Positions 1 to 13,879 of a DNA stretch of 64,000 bases are shown one piece after another; position 1 is the first letter of the stretch; every line of letters starts with the position of its first letter. This DNA comes from Diadema setosum. Lineage: Eukaryota > Echinodermata > Echinoidea > Diadematoida > Diadematidae. A program made the position numbers and the translations under genes. The notes below the pieces were generated by a model. It was not told the DNA's origin. It saw only the letters and a list, made by a program, of their open reading frames with translations, and ran no database searches. The DNA is taken from contig NC_092695.1 in NCBI RefSeq assembly GCF_964275005.1, forward strand, positions 10,679,697 through 10,743,696. Reading direction: 5' to 3'.

Positions 1-453
1 TGCTATAAAGCAGAAGACAGGAATGACATCAACAAAATGTTTTTGTTTTTTTTTTTTATCCTAAAAGGCTGCTGACAGACATTCTGTACATCGTATACGG
101 CTAAAACAGTGTCATTCTAATTTCATTACAGCTCAGACTGTGAGGGGTATATTTTTTTGCCTTTATTTGGAAAAATCATCAGATATTTGGATGGATCAAT
201 ATCAGTAGTAGCTAGTCAGAATCAAATATTGATCTGAACATGAGACAAGGCATAATGATATTACAGCAATGAAAGACTTAGAAAATCATGTCATGCATTA
301 AACATCTGTTTATTTTGTATGCAGGCTAGCAGTACGTACGAGACCTACATGTACAATGTAACATCAACTTTCATCTTTGTCGCATTATCACTCTGGATAA
401 CTTCACTCCCTGAATACATAAAGTTTTGTGCACAATCCTCAAACTCAGCAAGT

Positions 454-455
<2 letters not shown>

Positions 456-484
<29 letters not shown>

Positions 485-497
485 GGGGGGGGGGGGG
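456..497. repeat. Homopolymer run, T tract then G tract
   Basis: A run of more than 20 T is followed directly by about 13 G. It reads as a Lys/Pro-rich short frame on the minus strand, which is an artefact. Confidence 0.9.
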
Positions 498-3400
498 CAT
501 TATAAATGACGTGGCTTGAGCAAAGTCTGCTATGCATAAATGAACAGTGACCTGAGTGCTTAAAGTAATGTGCATGAATGTAAATGTTTGCTTGCAAACT
601 GCAAGTAAACAGTGCAAAATGGGTCCTACTTCCCCCACTTTATATTTACAATGCAAAAGTCCATATGTATGCAGGTCTTGTAAATTCATACTGATGACCT
701 GCAATACTTAAGTGAGCATTTGATCAAGCATTCAGGCTGGCAGAGAAACATACAGCTGTACTTATGACTCTATGAAAATTTACCATTCCTGTGTGAAAGT
801 GCTTTGACTTCAAGCATACAGTTGTAGAATACACTGTAGATGCATGGAAAATGTATGCAATTGCCAGAAACTGCTACATAGAAATTAATTTACCTAAATA
901 CCCAAATGTGATTTTGCTTATGAAACGTACTAAACCTTACCCCCCCCCCCCATAAATCTCCTCCTCAAACTAAAATCCACCACCTCTTGTACTCCCTACT
1001 CCCTTTAGAACAAAAAATTATGTGTTTAATACAATGTACAGTACATGCAGATTCCCATATCCATACAACTTTCTCAGTAGCGATACTCTGTGACATTTCG
1101 AAATGAATCATGATTTTATTCATCCATGCACTACATTAAGGTAATTAAAATAGCATACATGGTCTATCCATACCACACAATGAATAAGGCTGATATTTTT
1201 GTGAAACCATCTCACCAAATGGCAAGTACAGACAAGAGAAATGACATGAGAGATAAGAGCACTATCCCAAAATCTACTCATGAACACAATACCGTCAGCT
1301 TAATGCCCCAAGTATTAAATTAAATGTGCACAATGCACAAAGACTGTGATATCAATTCAATATATTTCTAAAGACACACAGGCACACAAACACACATGCA
1401 CATGTATATATTCTAACATCACTGTTTAGACAATATTGCAGAAGACAGGGAAATTGAGTCAATAATGACACAAGGGCTACCATGGTACACAAAATGATTT
1501 TTACTATGTCGTGTCATCATGTTTTACATTATCCCTAGATGCATTAAATCCCTTTACTCATACCCTATGTATGTGTTTTAGCCTTGAGAAGGATGGGAAT
1601 CACCCAATCTCACCAGGATAGACCATTGATGCTGAAATAATCTGGCGAGATGTGCACAATCAACTGATCATCTTAATAACATCAACAAAAAGGTACAGGG
1701 CTTCAAGGTGTACACAAAGTACATTGTATTCACTACTCAGTGCTCTTGGCACAAAACACAAGCCAAAGTGTTTACTGCACTTGTAAGCAGGTTCAGATGA
1801 GATGAGTCTACCCCCAAAGTAGCAAGATTTTGTCTATTTCGTTACACATGTAGGTCTGAACTCATGCTGCGTTTATACAAAGGAAACAGTACTGATAAAG
1901 CACATGCTATTTACAGTTCTATTCATACACAATGTCTGCTCCAATGCAGATGAGGATGGGGGATAGAGCAGAGTCAAGAAATATCATCAGAGGAAAATTT
2001 GAAGGGCATTAACCAGCAGTCTGTGGAGTTAACACCTTTCTGCTTTATGCCCAAGGTTAGGATGAGCGAGGAACATGCCACACATTTCCATCAACAGGGT
2101 TTCAATTCATTGTCATGGCAGCACTTTCGAAGAACCATCTTCAAATTGAACTTCATGGCTCCACCCATCACACATTTGCTGTTTAACATTCTCCCTCCTC
2201 AAACCACAGTGGATGTGCAATCGCCAAGGAAACCTGGCCTCGCATATCATACGCTTTAAGAAAATGTAAATGTGCCACCTGCACATATATTGTGCCAGTT
2301 CTCTTTGCTGTATTCAACTGCACAATGCTTGCAGCGCATTTTCAATACACACAGCAGAATGTTGCAAAAGGGAATTGAACTGCTCTCTGGTATTGTATCC
2401 TCAGACTTGTTCAAGATAACATTGGTTGTGTAATTTGTGTCTGAGAGTTTAATTCACAGTATCTTATTCAATTGGACCTGATAGCACTTGACAATATGAT
2501 AGTCATGGATTCATAAACCTGCATTTCATTGCAATATCTGTGGGTGTTGCAAACTTTGCAAGAAAGGTACAACAGTGAAAGAAAAATGTATGCAGCAGAG
2601 GTCCCCCGACTAAACACACCACATTGCTTCAACATTGCTTTATCTTGCAGCAGCATACTTAAAATTCTTCTCTGAAGTGAATCAGTAACATCAACATAGG
2701 ATAAAAGAAGCACAAAAGTTTTGATTTGTATTAAGATTATCACCATCTTTAACTTTTCAAATCCATTAATTGCCTTTTCAACACAAATACATTGTACTTT
2801 CATAATCTTCAATATGGTTACCCCACTTGAAAACAGGAATGACATCTACATCAATCAAGGCAACAGATTAATCAAAATTTGAGCAAACAAGAGTGTATGA
2901 TATCACAGAAACATCATGCATGCAAAATGACATTGTACTCAAGACAAATTGACACAACAGTCTTGATCAAGTGAATGCACTATACACAGTTGTTCCAGTA
3001 AAATTTTGATCTGATGTACATGTATGAAACAAACATTGTATAATCTGTTTTCTATTTTAAAATCACATGATAGGGTTAATTTAACATTGCTTGAAGGATC
3101 CCATAATATGATGCCATTGATATTTTTGATATAATTGTGATCACATTTTGACTTTGAGAGAAAAGAATATCAAGTCATCTGAGATTTTTATCTGAGACCC
3201 TAACCTACTGCCAATAACATTTGCAATGCTGCAGTCATTTCCTGATGAGATATCAGGAAAGAAACTGAATTGTCAACATGTTTTTGGTGTCTTTCATTAA
3301 AATTCTCACAGACAGCAGACCTTGCTTGGGGGATATAGTGTACATGTCTTCTTTAATTGAGTCTGCTCCTTTTATATATAAAAAAAAATGATAATTCCAT

Positions 3401-6039
3401 ATTTGAAAATTTATGTTGATATGAACCACAACCTCCTTTTAGGCTATGTATTTAGTTTGGGGCCATGTCCACATGTGCAGATTAGAGTGATTATTACATT
3501 AAACAATGACAAAAATCAATGATTTTTGGGAAAGGCGATGATGCGTATGTATACAATGACTCATTCCATTTTTTCTTTCTTTTCTTTCAAACCCACAACA
3601 TCAAAAGGTTTGAAGGAACTGACATGCATTGTTGCCAAATGAGCTCTTGATGTGGAGTCAATGCAATTGCCATAAATTTGAAAACGTATTCAATGCTTGT
3701 GATAAGGCAACATGCACCATGAGATGATAATAAATAGGTACTACATAAGTACACATGAGGAGGGTATCCAAGGGCATTGTTATTGTCCAGAAATAGAGTA
3801 ACTGCGTCAGTAAGCGGCCGTGCAGCCGTTCGCGGCAGTTACAACATACACGGTAATATACAGCTAAACACAGCATTGCACTGTTACATGCACACTACAC
3901 ATATACTAACACACTAGCAATCAACAAAAACCAACCGATAAAATGGGCACGATCTCTGACGAAAGTGAAATTTTCTCACCTAAATGACAACATATCGCAT
4001 CCAAAATGAAATTTTCGATACTTCTTAACATAACAGTTAAGAAACAATGGTCCAAGAAACTGGATTTTTTTTCGTTTTCTCGATGTTCATGGATTTTGAA
4101 AACATATCCTCACGTAAAATAGAATTTTCGCGAGCCGATGTGGGCCGCCATGTTTTTCAGAAAGTGGATGTTACCATCGAAAAAAATGAGAAAAACACGA
4201 GAAAGACATCAACAGCACCGCCAGAAGTGCGATCTTGTTTGCGGCCAATGCATGTGCGCACGCTATTTTCACGTGCTTTCGCAATGGGAATTGGCGCTTA
4301 CGCAATGTTCGCGATACATGTGAAGGCGTTCAGCTAAAGATCGCGGAGCACGCGCGTATTGCATAGGGATTGTACATCGTGCCGCAAGCAGAAATACTAC
4401 GTCGCAAATCGCCCTTATCGGCGAAAATTGTGCCGGGTTTTGCCATGGTAAATCATGAAAACTGCGTTAGTCGATGGTAAATTTCGTTCATGAAAACAAT
4501 TGCGTTAATGAATAATCTTATCTATGATATATGAAATGGTTGAAAATAATTTGCCTGATTTGTTTACAAGTTGGAAAAACTCTTAACAATGCTTAAACTG
4601 CCGCAAACGGGATATTTTACTCTAGTGGCAGAAAACAAACACCAATGGTACTGTACCTTGTATAATGTGTTGATTACACTGTGTGCATTTTACAGACAAA
4701 TGCACTACAAAGTAGTTCCACATGACAGTGAGTGAAATGGCTATACGTGTATTTCAAATTGATACAGAAGTTTATTCCTTTTCACATGGTGATATTTAAA
4801 GTAATCACATAAATCTTAAAGTATCTGCATTGGAATTGGTAAATGCAATAGAAGCTCCAAAAATTGTGATCAGAGTTGGTATGAATACAAATTTTATAAT
4901 GTACCTTGTTAATTTGATTAACTGACTAAATGATAACAAAATAGTTTTTTTTTTCCTCCTACAGGTGTAGTTAATAAAGTTATTTCTTCCCACCATTGAC
5001 AATTGGACTGATTTTCTTGTTATTGCTACTCTTTGTCCTTTCAAAAAAAAAGTAAAGTACGAGCTGAACTGAGTTTTGTCAAAAGGAAAAAAGGAAGAAT
5101 CCTCTGAATGTCAGTTAGTACTACACTGTACTAATGTCATGGATAACTGATTCAAGCATCTTTCTACAACCTCATTATCATACAAAAATTCAGAATTCAC
5201 ATATTATTTTTTATTATATGATATGTATGCCAGCATTCATTGCACAAATCCCTGTTGCATTATCTACCCCATATTTTATTGTTTGTCATTTATAGGCAAG
5301 CTGAAGATCCTAAATTCCACTTCCTAATTGGTAAGGACAAAATCCAAAACAGATGGTGTCACTTTAATTTTAACTGGGTTCATGTGATATTTGATCACTG
5401 GATTAATGGGTAACAGATCACATCCTCCTAGCATGTTATATTAGAGCTAAAAAAAAAAAAAAAATGCATCAGCCTGGCACACAGTAGATTGAAAGCTGTT
5501 GATTAGACACTGTTACTGGAACCATGCAAAATGTACTACACGTTGTAGAGTGTACATAATTGCTACCACATACACACACATACACACACACGTGACACAC
5601 AATGTTCTGTTGATCCCCTTGAAGTTGATGTGCACGGCGAAATAAAAGAAACTAGTGTAGTAGCAGATGTTTCGATCGGACAACCAATATCAAAACTCAA
5701 ATGCAGATTTTACAATGTACATTACATTGAACAGACTTTGCATTAAATGCAAGCCATGCATTTGTGCAGTTGTGTATGATGACAAATTTCATTGTATTGA
5801 GTTCTGTATCAATTCACATTGTTCTATTTTACAATACTCTAGTCATGCCTTTCTGTCATATTCATATTGCTAGGGTACTATTGCTATTAAAGCATATACC
5901 TGTACACTGTAGATCAAATACTAGAATCCATTCAAACCTTCTGACCATGAATACAATTTTTTTTTTCATTAAAACTAGTACAGTACCAGTACCCATGAAA
6001 TGAAAACTCATGACATTGTACTATGTACATTGCATTCCA

Positions 6040-6115
6040 TATATTGAGCGCCTTGAGCACCTTTGAGGGGATATGTTGGGCATTAGAATGTCTGTATTAT
6101 TATTGTCATTATTCC
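6040..6115 (+). repeat. LINE/SINE-like 3-prime tail
   Basis: The stretch has the form 'gagcgccttgagcacctt', then a short spacer and a decayed ATT-rich tail. A GCGC-TTGAGC-type end followed by ATT repeats is typical of 3-prime ends of L2/CR1-like LINEs and the SINEs they mobilise in marine invertebrates. It is short and decayed, so the assignment is tentative. Confidence 0.45.
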
Positions 6116-7990
6116 TATTCTTAATTGTGCTCTATAGATTAGCATCCAACCATCAAAAATTGCCGGCATTTTTATGCATTTTCCTCCATAATATCTACGC
6201 AAACCTGCAAGAAAACCATTAAGTTCATGCATCTTCTGCTACACTTTGGTGTATTTGCCAGGATTAAGTAGAGTTTGCTCTTTGGAGTTCAGCTACTAGT
6301 ATTTTGAAAAGTTCTACAAAATGTACATTGTACAAACACACTACATACAACCACTTGCATGGCAATCACATGCATTGAACCATGTATACAGAATATGTTA
6401 TTACCTACAATGTACGTACAATAATTATGTGAACTGCAGCCCCAATGTCATACAGTAATTCATTTGATTTCTAAATTATATTAGAACTAAATATGTGACT
6501 AAGATGTATACTGCAGACAAATATAATTTGAAAGAGGCAAACTTGAGAGTACTCTTCTGTGTTATTGTAGATCCAAACCACATCAATGCAAGTTTAGTAT
6601 ACCTAGACACTTGTTACAAACTCTGGTCGGGAGTGCTTTCCTGGTCACACAGGACAGTCCTGACCACTTACAGGTTACCAAAACAAAGTTTACACTTTTT
6701 TTTTTTCATGTGTATATTACAATTTGTATGGACTGTATTTTCTTGGTATGTTACATTGTAATTTTCCTGGTGTCACAAAACAGAGCCAGCGTCAATATGT
6801 AAACTCACATCTGTACTACTGGTTTACACAATCTGACACTAAGATACAGGTGTACGAGCCACCTGCCTTTTGGCCAGCTGAAATTGAGATTGAGATTTAA
6901 ATGCACACCTTTCTTACTAGAGTGATATACAAACTTATAGTTGTGCTAATGCAGGCTGATTGGCATTCTTTGTTTGCATCAAGAGATAAGTAATCCATGT
7001 CAAGAACTGTTTTCAATAAGCAGTGTGCAGTGCTCTTCCTGTTCCTAGTTCATTCTCCTCACATCCTAAAATGTGACATGGAAACTACAGTGCATTCACT
7101 TTGAACAGTATCAGTGGTTCCTTCAAGCCCTCAATCAGTCATAGAATTGTGTACTATTGTTTATCACATAATAACAGAAAATAACAAAGAAAAAGAAATG
7201 ACGAAGACACCAGGGAATATTGGATAAGGAAAAAAAAAAAAAAAAGAAAAAAAGTGCCCACACAGCATGTCACCCATTGTTGTCTACATAAAGATAATAA
7301 TAGACTGCTACAGACCATAACACTGTATGAGGAAGTCTCCCAATAGCCTGTAAATGTTAAACCAGCGGGTAAACAGAGTGCCAATGAATGGCTGTCTGGA
7401 CCAGAAACACGCCCACAGAAGGATTTGCAGCTCCCAAGCAAGATAAAAAAAAAAAAAAAAAAATGGGTTGCTTGTAAGTTCCTGTTTCCAGGGCAAACAA
7501 ACTGGCATATCACACACTTTACCAAACTGACCCACAAATGATTCACGTAAACAGGCAATGCGCAGAGTCATAGCATTAAGTTTCTAGTTTCGTTATGGCA
7601 TGTTCTGTTTGTCTATTCAAGATAATTCATGGTGGTAGCAAAAACAAACTGAACAAAAAAAAAAAAAATCTTTGTACATGTAAGTCAAAATGACGGCAAA
7701 TTCATAAAATGACACCTACATGTCTGCTTTGATGCAAACTTTAGAGTTATCAGAAGGTGATTTGTGTGGAGTATGACTGCATACAGTAATTACACACTGA
7801 ATAAATCACCATCAAAAGTCTGCTCTCTGAACATTTGTCTGGAATACAGTAAACATTGATACTTTTACACGATTAATTTTTCGCACTGAGTGGCTAAAAA
7901 CATATTCTCAGGCTCTTGAATTCGCACTGCTTAATTGTCAACCCATGGTTAAATGCAGAGAACTTTGCGACAACATTTTAGTGATTTACA

Positions 7991-8451
7991 CGTAAGAATT
8001 CCTCGTCATGAGTAGCATGAAATACACAAAAATTCATGTACTGTGAAAATTTCTGCGTTTACAGGGTTAGTCTTGTTTGATCACAATTCATATGCTACAC
8101 TTTATTAACTACATGTGTATATTGATTATGACATATCAATTAGAACTTCTAACACATCTACGTACAGTTGCATGTGAAAAAGCCTACTTTGTCTATAAAT
8201 TGCATTTTGAATAAAAGTAATGTAAGAATTCCTCGCCATTAGTAGCATGAAATACACAAAAATTGATGTACTTTGAAAATTTCTGCGTTTACAGGGTTAG
8301 TTCTGTTTGATCACAATTCATATGCTACACTTTATAAACTATAATAATCATGACATACATGTATCAATTAGAACATCTAACACAATAGTACAGTTGTATA
8401 CATGTGAAAAAGCTTACTTTGTCTATAAATTGCATTTTGAATAAAAGTAAT
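7991..8451. repeat. Tandem duplication of a 230-bp unit
   Basis: Two head-to-tail copies (7991-8220 and 8222-8451) both begin 'gtaagaattcctcg' and end 'gaataaaagtaat'. They differ by scattered substitutions and small indels. No coding potential was seen. Confidence 0.9.
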
Positions 8452-9560
8452 ATCATCATGTTAGAATTTTAGCAAATTCACTTACTGTCGCATTACTCTT
8501 AACCTACAGGAAAATGTATCTAAATTGTCTCTTCATTAAAGGAGTAGAAATAAAAATACCAATAAAAGAATCATATTGTATTCAAACTACAGTGAAGTCA
8601 AAATTCACAGAAAATCTGCAAGTTATGAGCAATTTGCAATTATTCAGGTACACATGTAGTATTCCCTGACCAGCAAATGTACAATGTAGAATCCATGTGT
8701 TTTTGTACGGTATATTATCCATCACTATCAGCAACAAGGAATGACCACTTATGATATGGTCTGCACTGCTTATTGTCGCTGACATACTTTTCTTTTTAAT
8801 TCTACAATGTACAGTAGATCTACATTGTAACAGTACAAGAGCATGCCTTTCTGTCTGTTTTCATTGATCTAAACATCACTAGCAGCACTTAAGTTCTTGG
8901 GCTCAATGGCCTACCTTGGTACATATATATGATACGACAAAACCTGACTGAGTCACTAGCCCCAGTCAAACTCACAAAACCCTTAAAAGTTTTGCCAGTC
9001 AGAACGCAAACTTCCCCTATAACTTTTCAAGAAAATTTTCCAGAAACTTCCCACTAAAACCAGGGAAATTTCCTGAACCCCCATACTAGCTAGCCCTACC
9101 ATACGTATCTTCTCAAAGTTTGTGCGGCCTGAACGCACACAGCTGAAATGTTGAAACTTTGTGAAGTTTGTCACATGACTACAATTGTAGAACTTTGCGA
9201 GTAGTACAGTGTATCTACTCACTGCAACAATATAATCAGTAAGCTGCCAGACAGCACATGCTTTCTTTTTGTTGCATATGGGCACCAGTGATCAAAAGTT
9301 TGACACCTTTAAATCAAGAACTAAAACTAGGAGAAGTTTGGCTGCCAGTGTAACAGTTAGAGGGTCAAACTTCACAAAGTGTTCTCAAAGTTAAACTTCT
9401 TTAAAAAGTTTTGCCAATGGGTGTCATCTGGTCATTGCAGCTACACTTCAGACACAATTCTGGGTTTTAAGGGCTAAACTATTTTAGGCTTCTAACTTCA
9501 GCACAGCCATACATACAGACTATGGAAAGCCAGGCAAGAGTTCCATACAAACCCGGCCCG

Positions 9561-9993
9561 TTAAAGGGGCATAGTCCCGGTAGTGTAGAGGGCGCTGTTG
9601 ATGATACTGCCGATCACCATTAGCATTGATACGAAGATTACCGAAGTTGAGCTGTCATCAAGAGTAAAGTGCGTAGGTGTTGCTAAGTAACGTTGCCTTT
9701 GTTGTCTTCTCTGCGCATCGTGCAGTTTGTAGTAATGCCAGGGTGCGTGCATATGCGCTTGTTATTATGACATCACAAAAGAAGTTTGCTAAAGCTGTCA
9801 TCCCCCTCAGCCGAATTATGAGCCGAACTGTGATCGGACCACTGACTGCAGTGGATCGGACTTCTTCGGACTCGGGGAAGTGGGCCAAAGTGTAAGCGCT
9901 AAAGAGGAGTCGATAGCGTAGGTCTCTATAGGAAACTTGCGCCGTGCACCCGCGTACGCATTTTACTAAAACACCGGGACCATGCACCTTTAA
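9561..9993. mobile_element. Non-autonomous DNA transposon (MITE), about 433 bp
   Basis: Terminal inverted repeats: the left end reads TTAAAGGGGCATAGTCCCGG and the right end, reverse-complemented, reads TTTAAAGGTGCATGGTCCCGG. The inside is GC-richer than its flanks and has no transposase. TTAA-like ends would fit a TTAA-targeting superfamily (piggyBac or Kolobok), but the duplication is imperfect, so the family is not settled. Confidence 0.75.
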
Positions 9994-10011
9994 ACCTACT
10001 TGGAAACAGGA

Positions 10012-10065
10012 TTTAGGGTTAGAGTTTAGGGTTACACCTTTAGGGTTAGGGTTAGGTTAGGGTAA
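10012..10065 (+). repeat. Short interstitial telomere-like repeats (TTAGGG)
   Basis: Degenerate copies of TTAGGG occur over about 50 bp, for example 'tttagggttagggttaggtt', next to the right end of the MITE. This is the canonical animal telomere unit in an internal position. Confidence 0.85.
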
Positions 10066-10442
10066 CATGACCATGATGACATAGCCCTAGGATATAGAGG
10101 GATCTACCACAGTATTGTATGGTGTATTTTAGCCTCCTAAAATCCAGGATTGTCTGAGAAATATTTGCCCTGTCTGCTCAGAAATTGTATCATATACTTT
10201 CTGACGTCTTGATGGATCACAGCAGGCACTCTCTATCCTGACTCCTGGGGCACGCACTCCACAACAGTTGTAATCTGTAAGAAATTCTGTGGGAGCGCTT
10301 CATGTTTGGGCTGATCGCAGTTTAGATTCTATACTTAAATAGTTATACTTATAGGCAAGGTTAAGCAAGCATGTTTCAATGTACACAATCAAATCTAAAG
10401 AAGGAGAGAGAAATAACAAAAGTAATATAAATTGAAACTCAC

Positions 10443-11111
10443 CATGTCATCATCACTTGCACGGAATACAAAACATCTGAAGTTCTCATTGCTGTCTGGT
10501 CGCCATAAATATCCAAAGCATTTTTTGTCATGTCCTCTTGCGAACCTTGAAATATTGTGCAGACGATGTTCAAAGAGAATGGAGCCTTTCCTTTCTGAAA
10601 TACCAAGTGCACCCTTGGAAGAAACTTGTAAGACCAGAGCATGTCCCAATCCGCCATTTCGTCGTTTTTCAGTAACAATCCATGGTAGCATTGGCTGTGT
10701 GATTCTGCGATCTAACACCACGTTCCCGTAGTAAGTCAGCTCATACACGACTGGCTTTAAGTTGTCTCTCGAATTAGTGCTGGCCCGTGGTCTTGGAAAC
10801 TGGAGAGGGGATAAAGATTTGCCGTCAACACTTGACATCTTACCAGATTCTGACGTCGAAGACTGAGAAGGGGAAGAAGACCTAGATCTAGTAGATCTAG
10901 TTGTAGTCTCTGTAGCTGTAGCACCAGCTGCAGACGACGGCCGACCGCGAGGTGACGGAGCGATCGCGGGCTCCTCTCCCGAAGCCACGACAATAACGGG
11001 TGGAGAAGTTGGCTGAGCTCCTGCTCGTGCGGGTGAATCTGGCTCACATTCAACAATTCCAACTCCACTTTCAACTGACGGGTCTCTATCCACAGCACTG
11101 CTCGAACTCAT
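10443..11111 (-). CDS. First coding exon of a TBC1D1/TBC1D4 (AS160)-like RabGAP
   Basis: The exon encodes 223 residues. Residues 1-115 are a Ser/Pro/Thr-rich, probably disordered leader. From about residue 122 a PTB/PID domain starts: YGN..LDRR..QPMLPWIV, then a segment with FEHRLHNISRF and FRCFVFRASDDD near the exon end. The LPW motif after a DRR/HRT stretch, and the FEH...ISRF and C-VFRA-D strings, match what I know of the first PTB domain of TBC1D1/TBC1D4, cytosolic Rab GTPase-activating proteins that control vesicle (GLUT4) traffic in vertebrates. The start is the ATG at 11111: an in-frame TAA lies 14 codons upstream. A GTGAGT donor follows 10443, leaving phase 0. The second PTB and the TBC catalytic domain would be outside the window, so catalytic residues cannot be checked. 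The PTB call is firm; another PTB-TBC protein is possible. Confidence 0.78.
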
Positions 11112-11460
11112 AGTGCCGGTTGAAACGGTATCCCAACCACAGAGTAGTTAGTAATTTAGGGGAAATATTTCTGTTGAGTTAACAAAAGTGTCCCGAGCAT
11201 CAGAGAAACATAGCTTGGCTACCAGTAAGCAGTATGCCACCGGTAATCTACGGTTTATCAAGCGGGCGCGGGCAGCTAGCTAGCATGCATGAGCAGCTCA
11301 CTACTTACAAGCGCTAGTCGTCGTGCGTGCGTGCATACAAACGCGATATTGGATCGGCGGCCGCGGCTGGCTGGGTTGCTGGTGGCGGACACGGTGGCGG
11401 ATCGTGGATCGCGGAGGACCAACCGAGTTTGGTTCGTATCTAGCTCCTAAAGAAAGTACG
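11112..11460 (-). promoter_or_regulatory. GC-rich 5-prime UTR/promoter region of the RabGAP gene
   Basis: The sequence upstream of the start codon has many CpGs (for example 11260-11420, with the NotI-type word gcggccgc), unlike the AT-rich surroundings. A CpG-rich first exon with an upstream flank fits a TATA-less promoter. No core element could be assigned and the transcription start is unknown. Confidence 0.4.
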
Positions 11461-13318
11461 CATGCGTGAAATTTCTGCCAGCTGATGATCATATCGATAG
11501 TACTAGCAGTTGTTATGTTGCCCGCTTGCAGAAGATGATGTATACGAAATGATTTAGTCAGATTTTATCATTTAAAAACAACATTTTATACAATGATATT
11601 TGAAAAATTTAATTTTATGTGATTTATAAAAATAAATTATTCCAATCCTTTATTGACTGAGTTAAATTGAATTGAATATTAGAGGAACTTTGTATCAGTA
11701 GTCAGTTCGACTCCTTATGCAATATTACTCGCAGTGGACGGACTAATAATTGATTGGGCGGAATGTCTCGCGCCGAAGAATAGCTATGAGGTGAGTCACT
11801 CAACAAATTTGGCAGGGGACAGCTCACCACAGGCAAATCAGTGGGATTCCCCCCTGCCAGTGAAATTGATGAGGAGACAGGGAAATATTTCACATCTGGA
11901 CAATTTGAGCGCACGAATGGAAGCTCATTGCAGTGTTTCCTTTCCACCTTCTCTCTCAGTCTGGTGAAAAACACTGAAGTGACTCAGCTAAGTGCGTATT
12001 TAAAGCCCTCCTCTAACAACCCAGACGTTCGGCGTCGTATTAAAAACAGCTTGCGATAATGATGTCATCTTACTATGTATATATTCTGCATACTTTATGT
12101 ACCGCGTATGATGTGAACGAGTGACACAGCATGAGATGTCTACTTAGATTTAAATTATGAAGAGTCTCATAACTACATGCATCGCATAATTTGGATTTAC
12201 GAAAATAGCAGGAGGGGGAAATGAAAAGAAAAATATGACTAATAAAAAATACACCTCAGCTGAAAACAATTTCATAAACACCCATGGACAGAAAATGACG
12301 TTTAATAATGATATTTGCATTATGATTAAGGCTCAAAACCAAAGAACGTCAAATTTGATGTCCAGACAATGGAAAGATGAATCACTTTGTACAGGAGCCG
12401 CAGATCCAGTGTCGTGAACCACATACATTGATACACCGGCCTTTACACAATGAAAACGACGCTTTAGTCTTCGTGTTTGTAACATTATGACCTTCGTCCT
12501 GAACCCTTCATGGCCTTTGATTGTTTAGGCCTGCTCTTGAATTCTTGCTTATTGCGCAAATTATACTTCTCTCCGACAGATGCAGTGACTACTTAGTCAA
12601 TGATACTCTAGTAAATTAAGAGGCCCGACAATTAGGTACAGAATGAGGAAGATGTGAAGAAGAAGGAGGAGAAGGTGAAGCTAATGATGATTAACTTATG
12701 GGAAAACCTCTCAGAATGTTTTCTAATAACTATATTCAAACCATTATACATGGTGAACAAATATGTACTTGCAAAGTTATGAATGAGTGGAACTACATTT
12801 TACTCTCTTTTTTCTTTTTTTTTTTTTTTAGAAAGGGGGGAGGGATACCCATGTATAGGCCTATATATCAAATTAATGTATTTATAAATGAATACAATAA
12901 AATGTATAACGTTCAACAAAATACCTAAATATCCTTCATCTCGTTTGCCCTCTTCTCCATCTACATACACATACCAACATCCTCTATCACAAATCCTCTG
13001 ATTTTCCTTTGTGATATCTATGTGTATATCATATATGTTAACTCATATCATCATGCAAATAGCCTATACAGTTAGGCCTAGGCCCTACTTGTATGTATGT
13101 TTCTTTAAATGGGTAAATAGAGCGTGCAGACATAGAATAGATCCTCTGGCTATATGCTTTCTATCGGCTCTCTCCTCCATACCTCCTTCTGTTTCTCCGT
13201 CTGTTTCTCTCCAATTCCTCTCCTCTTCTGATGTCCTTCTCGCCTCCTTCCATCTCTTCACCTTCATCTATCTTCAAAACACTTTGAAAAGCTCATTGAA
13301 AAGCTCCCTTTAGGCATA
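11461..13318. other. Intergenic, no gene seen
   Basis: AT-rich sequence with short chance frames only. A T tract followed by a purine run lies near 12810-12845. Confidence 0.6.
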
Positions 13319-13670
13319 ATGAAATCTCACGTTTATACCTTTACTCAACTTCACTGGTTTCCCATTGAAAAACATCTCATATCTAAGATTCTCCTTTTTG
13401 TTCACAAAGTGCAAAAAGATAATATCAGTCCACTATACCTCAAGGAATTAGTAAAACCACCTGTCCCCACACGTCATAGTCTATTCCTTCTCACGCCATA
13501 TTTTTTTTCCCTAAAGTTACTACAAAATTTTATGGTGATAGGTTTTTTCGGTTGCTGCCCCAGGATCATGGAACTCACTACCACAGTACAATGCATATTA
13601 TCAGTCCTCTTATACATTCGGTTTCATTTAAATCCTCTTTGAAGTTTTATTTATTGAAAAAAAAAATAGC
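13319..13670 (+). mobile_element. Non-LTR retrotransposon remnant, end of reverse transcriptase ORF
   Basis: One frame reads QLHWFPIEKHLISKILLFVH, then SPLYLKEL and PTRHS. In another frame, after a frameshift, come RFFRLLPQ and SFKSSLKFYLL. This is the C-terminal block found in ORF2 of many LINEs (LHWLPV..RI.FKILL, a SYL.EL string, P.R..RS, WNSLP, and a terminal SFK..LK..L). The copy is broken by at least one frameshift and lacks the catalytic core. It is a dead 3-prime fragment and is non-functional. Confidence 0.8.
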
Positions 13671-13879
13671 CGTTTCTTCTTTTTTTTGGTAAGTCACGTG
13701 AATTGACTGCGTATTATACAGTTTATGTTGTGTTATTTTCTTTTGTTGTTAATTTTTGAATGTAAAAAAAAATTGCAAAATATGTTTTTGTGATAATGTG
13801 AGTGAAAGCAAGCGCGAAGGGAATCTTGATTTGTTAATATGTGCTACGGAAGTTTGATGATGAAGATGATGATGATAAT

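Larger units (their letters stand above)
1..9560. other. Non-coding stretch, probably intron 1 of the RabGAP gene
   Basis: No open frame here has protein-like composition together with matching splice sites. The DNA is AT-rich with homopolymers, one 230-bp tandem duplication and a LINE/SINE-type tail, each listed separately. The next exon of the RabGAP at 10443-11111 should enter in phase 0 on the minus strand and continue the PTB fold; I did not find it, so the first intron probably exceeds 10 kb. A CpG-richer patch at about 4050-4450 has no coding signal that I can support. Confidence 0.6.

Noticed and set aside
4047..4337. Frame in a CpG-richer patch
   Set aside because: Two overlapping frames of similar length, no domain, no splice sites; probably repeat-derived.
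9658..9987. Minus-strand frame of 109 codons
   Set aside because: It lies within the MITE bounded by 9561-9993 and has no transposase motif.
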